A stretch of DNA of 64,000 bases from Listeria cornellensis FSL F6-0969 (GTDB lineage Bacteria > Bacillota > Bacilli > Lactobacillales > Listeriaceae). The DNA is taken from positions 1 to 64,000 of the forward strand of contig NZ_AODE01000005.1 in NCBI RefSeq assembly GCF_000525855.1, in the 5' to 3' direction. The notes below the pieces were generated by a model that was not told the DNA's origin, searched no databases, and worked only from the letters and a program-made list of their open reading frames with translations. A program made the position numbers and the translations under genes. Below, in pieces: positions 7,216-16,009 of the stretch (within the stretch, counting starts at the first letter, position 1; each line of letters starts with the position of its first letter).

Positions 7216-8277
7216 TTATTGATAGCTATCTAGTATTGGAATAATTTTATCTGCATGATTGTATATATCCAAGACTTCATTGATGTCAATGGTTGTCTTT
7301 TCTTCATCATTTAACGTGATAAACTTCCGACTATTATTTACATGTAATCTAAGTATCCATTTGCGTATATTATCGTCTAGTATAATATTGAAGTACGAAC
7401 GATTATCCCTAAAGAAAATACGACTTGTATCAATCTTATCTTTTAAAAGAAGTTTTACTGTTGTAAATGCTTCCAGTTCTTCGTGTGTTGTTTCAATTTC
7501 AACTTCTTCTACTTGGGAGTCTTGCAAAATTTCCTCAACCTCTACGGAAGAACTCACGTTATTGTTTAATGCGGCACTCAACTTGTTGTTTACTTGGTCA
7601 GAAATATATTGACGGAAACCGCGCCTTACGACAGGTGTAAACTTATCAATAACGGCTTTTGTCTTCATACCCTCATAGACCTCATTAATGACGAATTTTA
7701 CAAACTCTTCACTTGGATTATCAATTTCTTGCTCGATGAATTTTTTAATGTGACCTAAATATTTTAAATCGGAGGCATTTTTAGCAATCGCTTCAACATC
7801 GAAATTTTCTTTATGAAATTTAATGATTTCAGGAATCTGTACATCTTGTAAATCAGTGAGTGAGAATGTGAAGAAAGGTGTTGGATCCATTTTGTTAGGC
7901 GCTTCCAAATCTGTATAAATACGATATTCGTCACCATTTGTCAGTATCCCGAATTTTGCCGATGTTGTACCGAAATACCTGAAAAGTTGCGAATCATGTT
8001 TTTTAAGTTTCTCATTAATAGACTTTGCTTCGATTAAAATTAATGGTTTACCGTCAGCTAAAATAGCATAGTCCACTTTTTCACCTTTCTTTATGCCTAC
8101 ATCTGCAATAAATTCTGGCGTGAACTCAAGCGGGTTGAAAACATCATAACCAAGTATTTGAAAAAATGGCATAATCAATGAGGTTTTCGTAGCTTCTTCT
8201 GTGATAATCGATTCTTTCAGTTGCGTGATACGGTCTCCAAGTACTTTTACATTTGCGGTAAATTGGTCTTGTTCCAT
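7216..8277 (-). CDS. orphan type I restriction HsdR N-terminal-domain protein
   Basis: A 353-residue protein. Residues ~30-140 form a PD-(D/E)XK nuclease-type domain as in HsdR N-termini: IMPFFQILGYDVFNP, then KVDYAILADGKPLILIEAK with the D...EAK catalytic signature, followed by LFRYFG. The remainder is helical and lacks helicase motifs. No methylase or specificity subunit is nearby, so it is not a complete type I system. Similar orphan proteins are widespread and of unknown role, possibly defence. Its upstream region carries AGGGAG before ATG 8277. It is divergent from the Imm74-like gene and part of the rplS-infC accessory cassette. Confidence 0.75.
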   Translation of the reverse strand: MEQDQFTANVKVLGDRITQLKESIITEEATKTSLIMPFFQILGYDVFNPLEFTPEFIADVGIKKGEKVDYAILADGKPLILIEAKSINEKLKKHDSQLFRYFGTTSAKFGILTNGDEYRIYTDLEAPNKMDPTPFFTFSLTDLQDVQIPEIIKFHKENFDVEAIAKNASDLKYLGHIKKFIEQEIDNPSEEFVKFVINEVYEGMKTKAVIDKFTPVVRRGFRQYISDQVNNKLSAALNNNVSSSVEVEEILQDSQVEEVEIETTHEELEAFTTVKLLLKDKIDTSRIFFRDNRSYFNIILDDNIRKWILRLHVNNSRKFITLNDEEKTTIDINEVLDIYNHADKIIPILDSYQ

Positions 8278-8409
8278 TTTTATTCGCTCCCTATTTCAAT
8301 CTATTTTCGAAAAGTGCTATGTAAGGCCTCCTTATTCATTATAAAAGATAGTACAATTATATCACGGAATACACATTTTTACATATCTTAGGCGGAGGAG
8401 GGAAATAAA

Positions 8410-8655
8410 ATGTATATACTAACAGGTCACAATAATCACATCACCATCGAAAATCAATCTGGCCAACACTTCCAACTAAACGGCGAGCTCATCCGCGGCG
8501 GCTTCATCGCAGATCCAACATCCATCCAAAACTGGCACAAAGCAAACGAAATCACGCCAATCTCCCAGCTCGAAAAAGACCAAATCATGACCCAAATCAT
8601 GCAACAAACGATCCACAGCCCATTCAAAATCCTCTTTGCCGAGCCGGGAATTTGA
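8410..8655 (+). CDS. small Imm74-like (putative immunity) protein
   Basis: An 81-residue protein. The pattern GHNNHITIE, LNGELIRGGFIADPTSIQNW and ISQLEKDQIMTQIMQQ resembles the Imm74 immunity family, which pairs with polymorphic toxins. I assign this by recall of the pattern only, with modest confidence. GGCGGAGGAGGG precedes ATG 8410. No toxin gene is adjacent, so it may be an orphan immunity gene. Codon use is notably C-richer at third positions than in the neighbouring HsdR-N gene. Confidence 0.5.
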   Translation: MYILTGHNNHITIENQSGQHFQLNGELIRGGFIADPTSIQNWHKANEITPISQLEKDQIMTQIMQQTIHSPFKILFAEPGI

Positions 8656-8730
8656 AAAAGTTTCAGAAAGCTCTTGAAAAGCAGGCCAAACTTTGATATG
8701 ATAAATCTCGTAGTCGAATGAGTAGGTGAT

Positions 8731-8760
8731 TTGACATATGCAGTCTAGCCGTGGTACAAT
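8731..8760 (+). promoter_or_regulatory. promoter of the infC operon
   Basis: TTGACA (8731-8736), an 18-base spacer and TACAAT (8755-8760) form a near-consensus sigma-A promoter upstream of the infC leader. Confidence 0.85.
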
Positions 8761-8765
8761 AACTT

Positions 8766-8950
8766 CTGGTTAATGAATGACAAGAAAGAAGGAGCATCCC
8801 GCTTCTCGCCTCGTAAATGTATTTTTGCAGGCAAAGAATTGGAATTATAGTTCACGTATGATGTATGTGAATTTTCTGATGTGCGGGTTTGTAATGAAAC
8901 CGGCGCTTTTTTTATGCGTACTTTCACTTGTTATGAGTAATAATTTATGG
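8766..8950 (+). promoter_or_regulatory. L20-type autoregulatory leader with attenuator (terminator 8881-8913)
   Basis: About 190 bases lie between the promoter and infC. They end in a hairpin (GTGC-GGTTT/AAACC-GCGC) with a T7 run at 8907-8913, before the infC ribosome site. In Bacillus, L20 binds such a leader and promotes termination, balancing IF3-L35-L20 synthesis. The location and terminator fit; I did not verify the L20-binding fold. The open frame crossing this leader is not a gene. Confidence 0.75.
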
Positions 8951-8962
8951 AGGTGGCTCACC

Positions 8963-9478
8963 ATTAGCAAAGACATGTTGGTAAACGATGGGATTCGTGC
9001 ACGTGAATTAAGATTGATTGATCAAGACGGCGAACAGCTTGGTGTCAAAACAAAAGCTGAAGCACTTGAAATTGCGGAGAAAGCCAATTTGGATGTTGTT
9101 CTAGTTGCCGCGACAGCGAAACCGCCAGTAGCCCGTATTATGGACTATGGTAAATTCCGCTTCGAGCAGCAGAAGAAAGACAAAGAAGCTCGCAAGAATC
9201 AAAAGATCATCGTAATGAAGGAAGTTCGTTTAAGTCCTACGATTGACGAACATGATTTCGATACGAAACTACGTAACGCGCGCAAGTTCCTTGAAAAAGG
9301 CGATAAAGTAAAATGCTCTATCCGTTTTAAAGGGCGTGCGATTACCCATAAAGAAATCGGTCAGAGAGTGCTTGACCGTTTTGCAAAAGAGTGCGCAGAC
9401 CTTTGCACAATTGAGCAAAGACCAAAAATGGACGGACGTTCAATGTTCCTAGTCCTAGCACCAATTCAAGAAAAGTAA
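8963..9478 (+). CDS. infC: translation initiation factor IF-3, AUU start
   Basis: A 171-residue protein beginning at ATT 8963 (read as Met-Ser-Lys-Asp-Met), 7 nt after GGAGGTG. The rare AUU start is the well-known self-control device of IF3: the factor discriminates against non-canonical starts and so limits its own translation. Motifs include [21 protein letters not shown], the linker [13 protein letters not shown] and [12 protein letters not shown]. It is the first gene of the infC-rpmI-rplT operon behind the attenuator leader. Confidence 0.96.
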   Translation: MSKDMLVNDGIRARELRLIDQDGEQLGVKTKAEALEIAEKANLDVVLVAATAKPPVARIMDYGKFRFEQQKKDKEARKNQKIIVMKEVRLSPTIDEHDFDTKLRNARKFLEKGDKVKCSIRFKGRAITHKEIGQRVLDRFAKECADLCTIEQRPKMDGRSMFLVLAPIQEK

Positions 9479-9701
<223 letters not shown>

Positions 9702-9767
9702 GCAAGTTTTAATTCGGAAAAACACAGAATCTTAATTTTTGTGAAAACCCATTAGGAGGTAATTTAT

Positions 9768-10127
9768 ATGCCACGCGTAAAAGGCGGAACAGTAACACGC
9801 AAACGTCGGAGAAAAGTAATTAAATTAGCGAAGGGCTATTACGGCTCGAAGCATACACTATATAAAGTAGCAAACCAAGCGGTAATGAAATCTTACCAAT
9901 ACGCTTATCGGGATCGTCGTCAAAAGAAACGTGATTTCCGTAAATTATGGATTGCACGTATCAATGCGGCAGCTCGTTTGAATGATCTTTCTTACAGCAA
10001 ATTCATGCACGGTTTGAAACTCGCCGGTATTGACATGAACCGTAAAATGCTAGCAGATCTTGCAGTGCACGATGAAGCAGCTTTCACGCAAATCGCGACA
10101 CAAGCAAAAGACGCTTTAGCTAAATAG
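9768..10127 (+). CDS. rplT: 50S ribosomal protein L20
   Basis: A 119-residue protein starting [23 protein letters not shown], ending in the globular rRNA-binding domain ([20 protein letters not shown]). L20 is needed for early 50S assembly and represses its own operon through the leader. It has a TTAGGAGGT ribosome site. A 12-bp terminator follows, closing the operon. Confidence 0.97.
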   Translation: MPRVKGGTVTRKRRRKVIKLAKGYYGSKHTLYKVANQAVMKSYQYAYRDRRQKKRDFRKLWIARINAAARLNDLSYSKFMHGLKLAGIDMNRKMLADLAVHDEAAFTQIATQAKDALAK

Positions 10128-10141
10128 GAGATACATTGCAT

Positions 10142-10186
10142 AAGCGGTGAACAGAGAATCTGATTCTTGTTCGCCGTTTATTTTTA
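10142..10186 (+). terminator. terminator after rplT
   Basis: The stem AAGCGGTGAACA/TGTTCGCCGTTT with an inner AGAATC/GATTCT extension is followed by a T-rich tract. Confidence 0.85.
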
Positions 10187-10264
10187 TGCCTAGAAGTGGT
10201 TTTGCCAGAAAAATAAGCGTATACTATAGAAGGAAAAGATGTAATTTTCGAGGAGGAACGAAAG

Positions 10265-11344
10265 ATGGATAAACAATTAGAAATGTTGAAAGAGCTTACC
10301 GACGCGAAAGGAATCTCAGGAAATGAGCGTGCGGTGCGTGAAGTCTTCAAGCATTACATAGAGCCACTTGCAGACACGTTTGAAACGGACGGGCTTGGCA
10401 GTGCAATTGCAACAAAAACAGGAGATGCAAACGGTCCTAAAATCATGATTGCGGGTCATTTGGATGAAGTCGGGTTCATGGTTACACAAATCGATGACAA
10501 GGGTTTTATCAAATTCCAAACGATCGGTGGCTGGGTTAGTTCTGTGATGTTAGCGCAGCGTGTAACGATTGTGACGCGTTCTGGGGAAGAGATTACTGGT
10601 GTTATCGGTTCGAAACCGCCACATTTGATGAGTGCAGCGGAGCGCCAAAAGGCTTTTGATATAAAAGATATGTTTATCGATGTTGGTGCGGCGGATAAGG
10701 ATGAGGTCGTGAGTTGGGGCATTAAGCCTGGCGATATGATTGTTCCTGCGTTCGAATTTACTGTGATGAAAAATGAGAAATATCTCCTTGCAAAAGCGTG
10801 GGATAACCGGATTGGTCTTGCGATTGCGATTGAAGTGTTGCGCAACTTACAAGGCGAAAAACATCCGAATATCGTCTATGGCGTTGGAACCGTGCAAGAA
10901 GAGGTCGGCTTGCGTGGCGCTAAAACGTCGGCATATCAAATCATGCCGGATATCGCATTTGGTGTCGATGTTGGGATTGCGGGCGATACGCCGGGCGTGA
11001 CGGCGAAAGAAGCAGTCAGCAAAATGGGTGAAGGTCCGCAGATTATTATTTATGATGCGTCGATGATTAGTCATGCGCCATTGCGGAATTTTGTGACAGA
11101 TGTAGCCGATGAGCTAGAGATTCCTTATCAATTCGAGGCAATTGCTGCTGGTGGGACGGATTCTGGTGCGATTCATTTGACTGGTAATGGGATTCCATCG
11201 CTCTCTATCACGATTGCAACGCGTTATATTCACTCGCATACATCAATGTTACATCGTGATGACTTTACGAATGCTGTGACATTGATTACAGAAGTTGTGA
11301 AACGTCTAGATGCGGATAAAGTAAAAGAGATTCGTTTAGGTTAA
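10265..11344 (+). CDS. M42 family aminopeptidase
   Basis: A 359-residue dinuclear metallo-aminopeptidase of the M42 (TET/YsdC) family. The metal and catalytic residues are visible: [26 protein letters not shown] (catalytic Glu and metal Glu), FGVDVG and the C-terminal RYIHSHTSM. Such enzymes form dodecameric tetrahedral particles that trim peptides in the cytosol. GAGGAGG precedes ATG 10265. The order rplT then M42 peptidase recalls B. subtilis, where ysdC lies just after rplT. Confidence 0.93.
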   Translation: MDKQLEMLKELTDAKGISGNERAVREVFKHYIEPLADTFETDGLGSAIATKTGDANGPKIMIAGHLDEVGFMVTQIDDKGFIKFQTIGGWVSSVMLAQRVTIVTRSGEEITGVIGSKPPHLMSAAERQKAFDIKDMFIDVGAADKDEVVSWGIKPGDMIVPAFEFTVMKNEKYLLAKAWDNRIGLAIAIEVLRNLQGEKHPNIVYGVGTVQEEVGLRGAKTSAYQIMPDIAFGVDVGIAGDTPGVTAKEAVSKMGEGPQIIIYDASMISHAPLRNFVTDVADELEIPYQFEAIAAGGTDSGAIHLTGNGIPSLSITIATRYIHSHTSMLHRDDFTNAVTLITEVVKRLDADKVKEIRLG

Positions 11345-11384
11345 GAGTAGCTTCACTTCAGACGAGCTGGGAGGGTCTACAACA

Positions 11385-12369
11385 GTGAAATCCGTATTTA
11401 TTCTTGGCGGAACAGGCTTGATTGGTTACGCCGCAACAAAAGCGTTTTTAGACACGGAGGACTATCGGGTGACGACTTTTTCCTTACCACCAGTACCGGC
11501 AGATGGTGTTCTAGATGCGCGAGCCAAACATCATTTTGGTGATATAAATGATATGTCTGACGCTGAAATTGTGAAATTTTTTAAAAGGGCAGGATATTTT
11601 TATTTTTGCAGGTGGGGTAAACTCACATTATATTCCGAAAAAGCCGGCGAAAGCGTTTTTCTTTCAGGTCAATGTGGAACCTGTGCAACACTTGGCGCAA
11701 CTCGCACGGCAGGCTGGGGTATCTCGATTTATTCTCTGTACATCGTTTTATAATTACTTTCATGCGCTATGGCCTGATATGCAGTTGACGGAGCTTCATC
11801 CGTATATTTATGCAAGTGTGGAGCAGGAGATGCGTCTGCTGGCTGAGAACGGGAATGGCTTGGAAACGATTGCTCTGCGCTTACCCTATGTTGTGGGGCT
11901 AGTTCCTGGCCATGAATCGGCTTGGAAAACGTACGCCAAACGCTTGCAACGCAGGGAGTTTCCACTTTACGTTGATCAGCATAACAAGGCGACAGGGGGA
12001 TCGTGCTATATGACCGCAAAGCAGGTTGGACAGGCGCTTGTTGGAGCAGCCAATGATGAGGTCGCACCGAAAAGTTATACGCTAGGTTGGCGAAATATCT
12101 CAAATGAGGCTTTTTTGATGAAAGCCAAATGTGCATTGCAATCCGATATACAGATTAAGACGTTGACATTTCGCGAATTTCAAGCAGTGGCAAGAAAAGA
12201 GGCGCACGAGATTGAATTAACTGGTCGTGAGGCAGGATTTGAACCAGTGGCGTACACAGAACTGCTCGCTCGTGCCCTTTACGTGGATCCAATCGAGGCG
12301 TTAGATGTGCTTGATTACCATACAGACAATGTAGAAAAAGCGATTCAAGAAGTTTTCACGACTTTATAA
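11385..12369 (+). CDS. NAD(P)-binding epimerase/dehydratase-like protein (frame shift near 11577-11586)
   Basis: It starts at GTG 11385, with GGGAGG 9 nt upstream, and opens with the Rossmann motif FILGGTGLIGYAA. The frame breaks around the T6-A4 stretch 11577-11586. With one base fewer the chain continues GQDIFIFAGGVNSHYIP and then VEPVQHLAQLARQAG, SRFILCTSFYNYFHALWP, about 327 residues in all. This is the atypical SDR/NAD-dependent epimerase fold. The Tyr-x3-Lys catalytic pair is not evident (YIYASVEQEM occupies its place), so it may bind a nucleotide sugar or act non-catalytically. Substrate unknown. Confidence 0.78.
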
Positions 12370-12371
12370 CG

Positions 12372-12411
12372 CAAAAACGATGATGCCTAGATTGCGCATC
12401 ATCGTTTTTTG
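12372..12411. terminator. bidirectional terminator
   Basis: AAAACGATGATGC/GCATCATCGTTTTTT lies between two convergent genes and has A and T tracts on both flanks. Confidence 0.85.
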
Positions 12412-12414
12412 CGT

Positions 12415-13761
12415 TTATAAAATGCCTAACTGTTGTAAGAATACAAGGAAAATCGCGATGGGACATACATATTTTAAAATCAATAACCAAGCCGCGAAAA
12501 GTTTGAATCGAAACGCCCCGCCTGATGTAATTTCATCCAGTAAAACTTGGCGTGGCATCCGAAACCCGACAAAGATAGCAATCAAGAAAGCGCCAATTGG
12601 AAGTAAGATATTCGATGCAAGATAGTCCGCGATACCGAATAAATTTTTCCCGAAAAGGGTGACGTCGGCTAGAACGCCAGTACTTAATGACGTTGGAACG
12701 GCGAGCAACGTTACGATCACGACAACGATGAGAAGTACGCGTTTTCTAGCTTCTGGTCGTTTTTCGAGGAATGCTGTGACTGGCACTTCGAATAAGTTGA
12801 AGCTGGATGTCAGTGCTGCGAATAGGAATAAAACTAAAAATAACAGTAAGAAAACAATGCCGAACGGGACTTGGTTAAAAATCGCCGGTAAGACGATAAA
12901 TAAGAGTCCTGGTCCTGCTTGTGGCTCGATTCCGAATGAGAAAGCAGCTGGGAAAATCGCAAGTCCAGCGAATAAAGAAACGAGCAAGTTCATCAAGGCA
13001 ATCGTCAGCGCGCTACTCGGCAAGAATACATCGCGCTTTAAGTAGGAAGCATAGGTGATCATCCCACCAACGCCGACCGCAAGTGAGAAGAAACTCTGTC
13101 CAAGCGCCTGCAAAATTCCATCAGAAGACAAATCCTCAAACTTCGGCTGTAAAAAGTAAGCGACACCATCCATCGCGTTCGGCAAGGTCAATGCATACAC
13201 GATTAATATGAGCAAAAAGAGAAATAAGGCAGGCATCATCCAACGATTCGCACGCTCAATTCCAGCCGTAATCCCTTTTAGCAATACGAAAAAGTTAATC
13301 GCAATAAATAGGACCGTTGCTAAAATGACCTGTAGCGGATCATTGGAAGTCGTTACAAATAGCTCGGTCAAAGCGTCTACAGAGAGCCCATGGAGTGCTC
13401 CGGTCGCGGCCTTCCATATGTAGAGTATCGCCCAACCACCGACCACACAATAAAAAGCAAGAATCAAGAAGCAAGTGAGAACGCCGATACGCCCCGTCCA
13501 GTCCCATTTTGTGTTAGGCGCCAATTTTCGATAGGCCGCAATGGTTCCGCTCTGCGTGTTTCTGCCAATGACGAATTCGCCAAGTAACACGGGCAAGCCG
13601 ATAAATAGCGTGAAGATAGCGAAAATAAGAAAGAAAGCGCCACCGCCAGCGTTTGCTGTTACGTAAGGCATTTTCCAAAGCGCTCCCAATCCGATTGCCG
13701 ATCCTGCCGATGCTAAAATAAATCCTAATTTTGATGTCCATTGTTCCCGATTTTTTTGCAT
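12415..13761 (-). CDS. neurotransmitter:sodium symporter (NSS) family transporter
   Basis: About 448 residues with eleven to twelve predicted membrane helices. The first helix region, EQWTSKLGFILASAGSAIGL then GALWKMPY, is the LeuT/MhsT sodium-site signature. NSS proteins import amino acids with sodium. ATG 13761 (MQKNREQW) follows AAAGGGGAG by 12 nt and gives the typical start; an upstream in-frame ATG at 13794 has no ribosome site. Substrate specificity cannot be read from the sequence. Single gene, flanked by a shared terminator. Confidence 0.9.
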   Translation of the reverse strand: MQKNREQWTSKLGFILASAGSAIGLGALWKMPYVTANAGGGAFFLIFAIFTLFIGLPVLLGEFVIGRNTQSGTIAAYRKLAPNTKWDWTGRIGVLTCFLILAFYCVVGGWAILYIWKAATGALHGLSVDALTELFVTTSNDPLQVILATVLFIAINFFVLLKGITAGIERANRWMMPALFLFLLILIVYALTLPNAMDGVAYFLQPKFEDLSSDGILQALGQSFFSLAVGVGGMITYASYLKRDVFLPSSALTIALMNLLVSLFAGLAIFPAAFSFGIEPQAGPGLLFIVLPAIFNQVPFGIVFLLLFLVLFLFAALTSSFNLFEVPVTAFLEKRPEARKRVLLIVVVIVTLLAVPTSLSTGVLADVTLFGKNLFGIADYLASNILLPIGAFLIAIFVGFRMPRQVLLDEITSGGAFRFKLFAAWLLILKYVCPIAIFLVFLQQLGIL

Positions 13762-13871
13762 AATAGTTTTAATCTCCCCTTTAGTGCGTTTCATCTTTAA
13801 CGTATTATACCAGTTTTACATAGGAGATAACAACCTGAAAATAAGCTTTTCACGAATAGTTATGCATTATG

Positions 13872-13877
13872 CTATAA
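13872..13877 (+). promoter_or_regulatory. -10 box upstream of the TrmH-family gene
   Basis: A consensus TATAAT lies 33 bases before the gene start; a weak TTCACG 18 bases upstream may serve as -35. Confidence 0.6.
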
Positions 13878-13904
13878 TAGATAGGAATGGGAGCGTGATG
13901 AATC

Positions 13905-14663
13905 GTGGAAATGATCAAATCAACGAAAAACGACCGCGTCAAAAATTGGCGTAAATTGCAAACAAAAAAAGGGAGACAGCAAGAGTTTTCCTATCTGATA
14001 GAAGGGTTTCATCTTGTAGAAGAGGCATTGCGTCAAGACGGCTTAGTAACGGAGCTAATTGTAGCGCCAAATGTGAAGATACCGGAAGAATGGAGTATCA
14101 CGAATATCCCTGTGTTTTACGTGAATAAAGAAGTGGCGACAAGTATTAGTGAAACAATTACGGATCAAGGCATCTTCGCCGTCGTGAAAATGGAAGATCC
14201 AGAAATTATGATGTTGTTCGGTAAGAAATTCTTGCTGCTAGATGGCGTGCAGGATCCAGGAAACGTCGGGACTTTGATTCGTACAGCGGATGCCGCGGGA
14301 TATGACGCGGTTGTTCTGGGGCGTGGAAGTGCGGATCTATACAATCCAAAAGTGATTCGATCGACACAAGGAAGCCATTTCCACATTCCGGTTTTGCAAG
14401 CGAGTTTGTTAGACTGGATTGAGCGTTTGGAAGAGGATGGCGTCCCAATTTTTGGAGCTGTTTTAGATGATACTGCAACAAAATTACAGGACGTGGAGCC
14501 GCGCGAAACATTGGCCTTGATGGTTGGTAATGAAGGAAACGGTATTCAGACAGAACTACAAACACGGCTTACGCACAAGGTGTACATACCAATATACGGT
14601 GCTAGTGAATCGCTGAACGTTGCGGTAGCTGCGGGGATTTTGATGTATGGTTTGAGGAAGTAG
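13905..14663 (+). CDS. ysgA: TrmH-family (SPOUT) RNA 2'-O-methyltransferase, YsgA-like
   Basis: A 252-residue protein with a small N-terminal substrate-binding domain (KGRQQEFSYLIEGFHLVEEA) and a SPOUT knot catalytic domain: LLLDGVQDPGNVGTLIRTAD, MVGNEGNGIQ and IPIYGASESLNVAVAA, the three TrmH motifs with the catalytic Asn-Glu-Gly. It should methylate a ribose in rRNA or tRNA. The start appears to be GTG 13905, 11 nt after GGGAG. Its position upstream of pheST matches ysgA in B. subtilis. A strong bidirectional terminator follows. Confidence 0.9.
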   Translation: MEMIKSTKNDRVKNWRKLQTKKGRQQEFSYLIEGFHLVEEALRQDGLVTELIVAPNVKIPEEWSITNIPVFYVNKEVATSISETITDQGIFAVVKMEDPEIMMLFGKKFLLLDGVQDPGNVGTLIRTADAAGYDAVVLGRGSADLYNPKVIRSTQGSHFHIPVLQASLLDWIERLEEDGVPIFGAVLDDTATKLQDVEPRETLALMVGNEGNGIQTELQTRLTHKVYIPIYGASESLNVAVAAGILMYGLRK

Positions 14664-14675
14664 GGCGATAGATTG

Positions 14676-14715
14676 AAAAACAGTGCGAACCTAATATCAG
14701 GTTCGTACTGTTTTT
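14676..14715. terminator. bidirectional terminator
   Basis: AAAAACAGTGCGAACCT/AGGTTCGTACTGTTTTT separates the convergent methyltransferase and the next minus-strand gene. Confidence 0.9.
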
Positions 14716-14717
14716 GT

Positions 14718-15062
14718 CTAGTCTCGCATCTTTACTTCTTTAATAAGCACGGGTTTCAAAGCGGATTTGACACCGCCCATAATCCCTTTTGCGGCACTCC
14801 AATCGATGTTAAATAGGGTGCCAGAACCGCCTGTCGTAATCATAGTGACTTCCGTGACGTGGTTAAAATCATGCACGACAATGAATAAAGCGCTATGATT
14901 ACTGGGACGTAAAGATGTCTGGTCATAGGTTAACATGCCTTGATGGAACTCACCAAATTGGCGTAGTTCTTCAAAGCAAAGATCGTTCGTAGATTGGGAT
15001 AATTTAATTAAATCCATCGTTTCGGCTACGCTACTTTTTACAACATACCTGGATTGAGTCAT
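14718..15062 (-). CDS. small uncharacterised protein (DUF6054-like)
   Basis: A 114-residue soluble protein. The tail TTGGSGTLFNIDWSAAKGIM resembles DUF6054 proteins, which have a conserved Gly-Gly-Ser and an aromatic-hydrophobic segment near the C-terminus; this is a tentative match from memory. ATG 15062 (MTQSRYVV) has GGAGGG 8 nt upstream and is preferred over the earlier ATG at 15080. It is transcribed divergently from the YodB-like regulator, so it could be one of its targets, but that is inference. Confidence 0.55.
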   Translation of the reverse strand: MTQSRYVVKSSVAETMDLIKLSQSTNDLCFEELRQFGEFHQGMLTYDQTSLRPSNHSALFIVVHDFNHVTEVTMITTGGSGTLFNIDWSAAKGIMGGVKSALKPVLIKEVKMRD

Positions 15063-15212
15063 GATTTGCGATCCCTCCAATGACGTTTTGCTACGCTAGC
15101 TTATCTGATACCTCTATTTTACGCTTAAATAAGGTATTTTTCAATGCATCCATTCGCTTATTAATTGTAAGCTAGTGAGTTTAAATGAGTTACTTTCTAG
15201 CATGAAATATGA

Positions 15213-15218
15213 TATAAT
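15213..15218 (+). promoter_or_regulatory. -10 box of the HxlR-family regulator gene
   Basis: A perfect TATAAT lies 19 bases before ATG 15238. No strong -35 is visible. Confidence 0.55.
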
Positions 15219-15237
15219 ACTTTTAGAGGTGAGAACA

Positions 15238-15573
15238 ATGAAAGAAGAAACGCATACAATGTGTCCGAAGTTCGAGAATGCCTTTTCGCTACTTGGTAAG
15301 CGTTGGACCGGTCTGATTATTAATGTTTTGCTGGATGGACCGAAACGCTTTAAGGAGATTGCAGGCGAGATTACACAAATGAGTGATCGTGTCCTTGCAG
15401 AGCGCTTAAAAGAGTTAGAAGAATCCGGAATCGTCGTGCGCCACGTGTACCCAGAGACACCTGTTCGCATTGAATATGTATTGACTGAAAAAGGTAAAGG
15501 CTTGGAGAAAGTGATGATTCAAGTTCAGGAATGGGCGGAGGATTGGATCGAATTGACTCCAGTAGAAAAGTAG
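15238..15573 (+). CDS. yodB: HxlR/DUF24-family redox regulator, YodB-like
   Basis: A 111-residue winged-helix regulator. MCPKFENAFSLLGKRW and DGPKRFKEI with MSDRVLAERLKELE match YodB of Bacillus closely, including the near-N-terminal Cys (Cys9 here) that senses diamide and quinones. YodB represses azoreductase and nitroreductase genes and its own gene. ATG 15238 has AGAGGTGAG upstream; the open frame further upstream has no ribosome site. No azoreductase gene is nearby, so its targets probably lie elsewhere. Confidence 0.85.
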   Translation: MKEETHTMCPKFENAFSLLGKRWTGLIINVLLDGPKRFKEIAGEITQMSDRVLAERLKELEESGIVVRHVYPETPVRIEYVLTEKGKGLEKVMIQVQEWAEDWIELTPVEK

Positions 15574-15850
15574 TGAAATTTACAGGCTGGGGCAAACTCC
15601 AAACAAGATAAAATTGCCTTCCCTTCACTTTTGGGTAAGACGAAAATGAAGCTTTACACAAATCGAGCGAAAGCGTTTGTATTCAGGGGATTTGGTGGAA
15701 GTCGGAGAGCTGCGCATACTGGTGTATGTGATGACTGAAAGCAGGGAGAGAGTAGTTTCCTCGACCATGCAAGAAGTTAAGCGAAACGGCTATCGTGTAG
15801 CAGAACCGCAAAGATGTACCGCATCCTTGTTCTAAATCTCCAGAAGGAAC
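15574..15850. other. gene-free interval with small hairpins
   Basis: No convincing gene was found in this stretch after the YodB-like gene. It holds a hairpin at about 15623-15651 (CTTCA-TTTT/AAAA-TGAAG) and another at 15658-15680 (ACAAA/TTTGT) whose loop contains GAGCGAAAGCG, similar to the second loop of the two-hairpin elements. It could hold decayed copies of such elements. Confidence 0.35.
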
Positions 15851-15913
15851 GCCTATTCGCGATGCTCATAGGCATATTGGGGCTGTAACTCATTTCATTT
15901 CGAACAGCCCCAA
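15851..15913 (-). repeat. two-hairpin element, copy C (minus strand)
   Basis: Read on the minus strand: the stem TTGGGGCTGT/ACAGCCCCAA with a loop containing TCGAA and TGAGTT, then TAT and a second hairpin GCCTAT/ATAGGC around the loop GAGCATCGCGA. The layout matches the copies at 3109 and 53922. It lies about 60 bases upstream of the pheS promoter and points away from it. Confidence 0.6.
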
Positions 15914-15974
15914 CAATGCGAACGCTTGTCGCCGATTTATTTGGGCTATGTTCCAGACCTATTTCTTTTTTACC

Positions 15975-16003
15975 TTGAAAATTCCAACCAAACATACTAT
16001 AAT
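15975..16003 (+). promoter_or_regulatory. promoter of the pheST T-box transcript
   Basis: TTGAAA (15975-15980), a 17-base spacer and TATAAT (15998-16003). Confidence 0.88.
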
Positions 16004-16009
16004 GGAACG

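Noticed and set aside
8777-8962. Open frame fused upstream of infC
   Set aside because: It crosses the leader's terminator hairpin and lacks a ribosome site; IF3 begins at ATT 8963 after GGAGGTG.
10847-11074. Minus-strand open frames across the M42 peptidase and other housekeeping genes
   Set aside because: They overlap conserved, motif-bearing genes completely and have no plausible starts or family resemblance.
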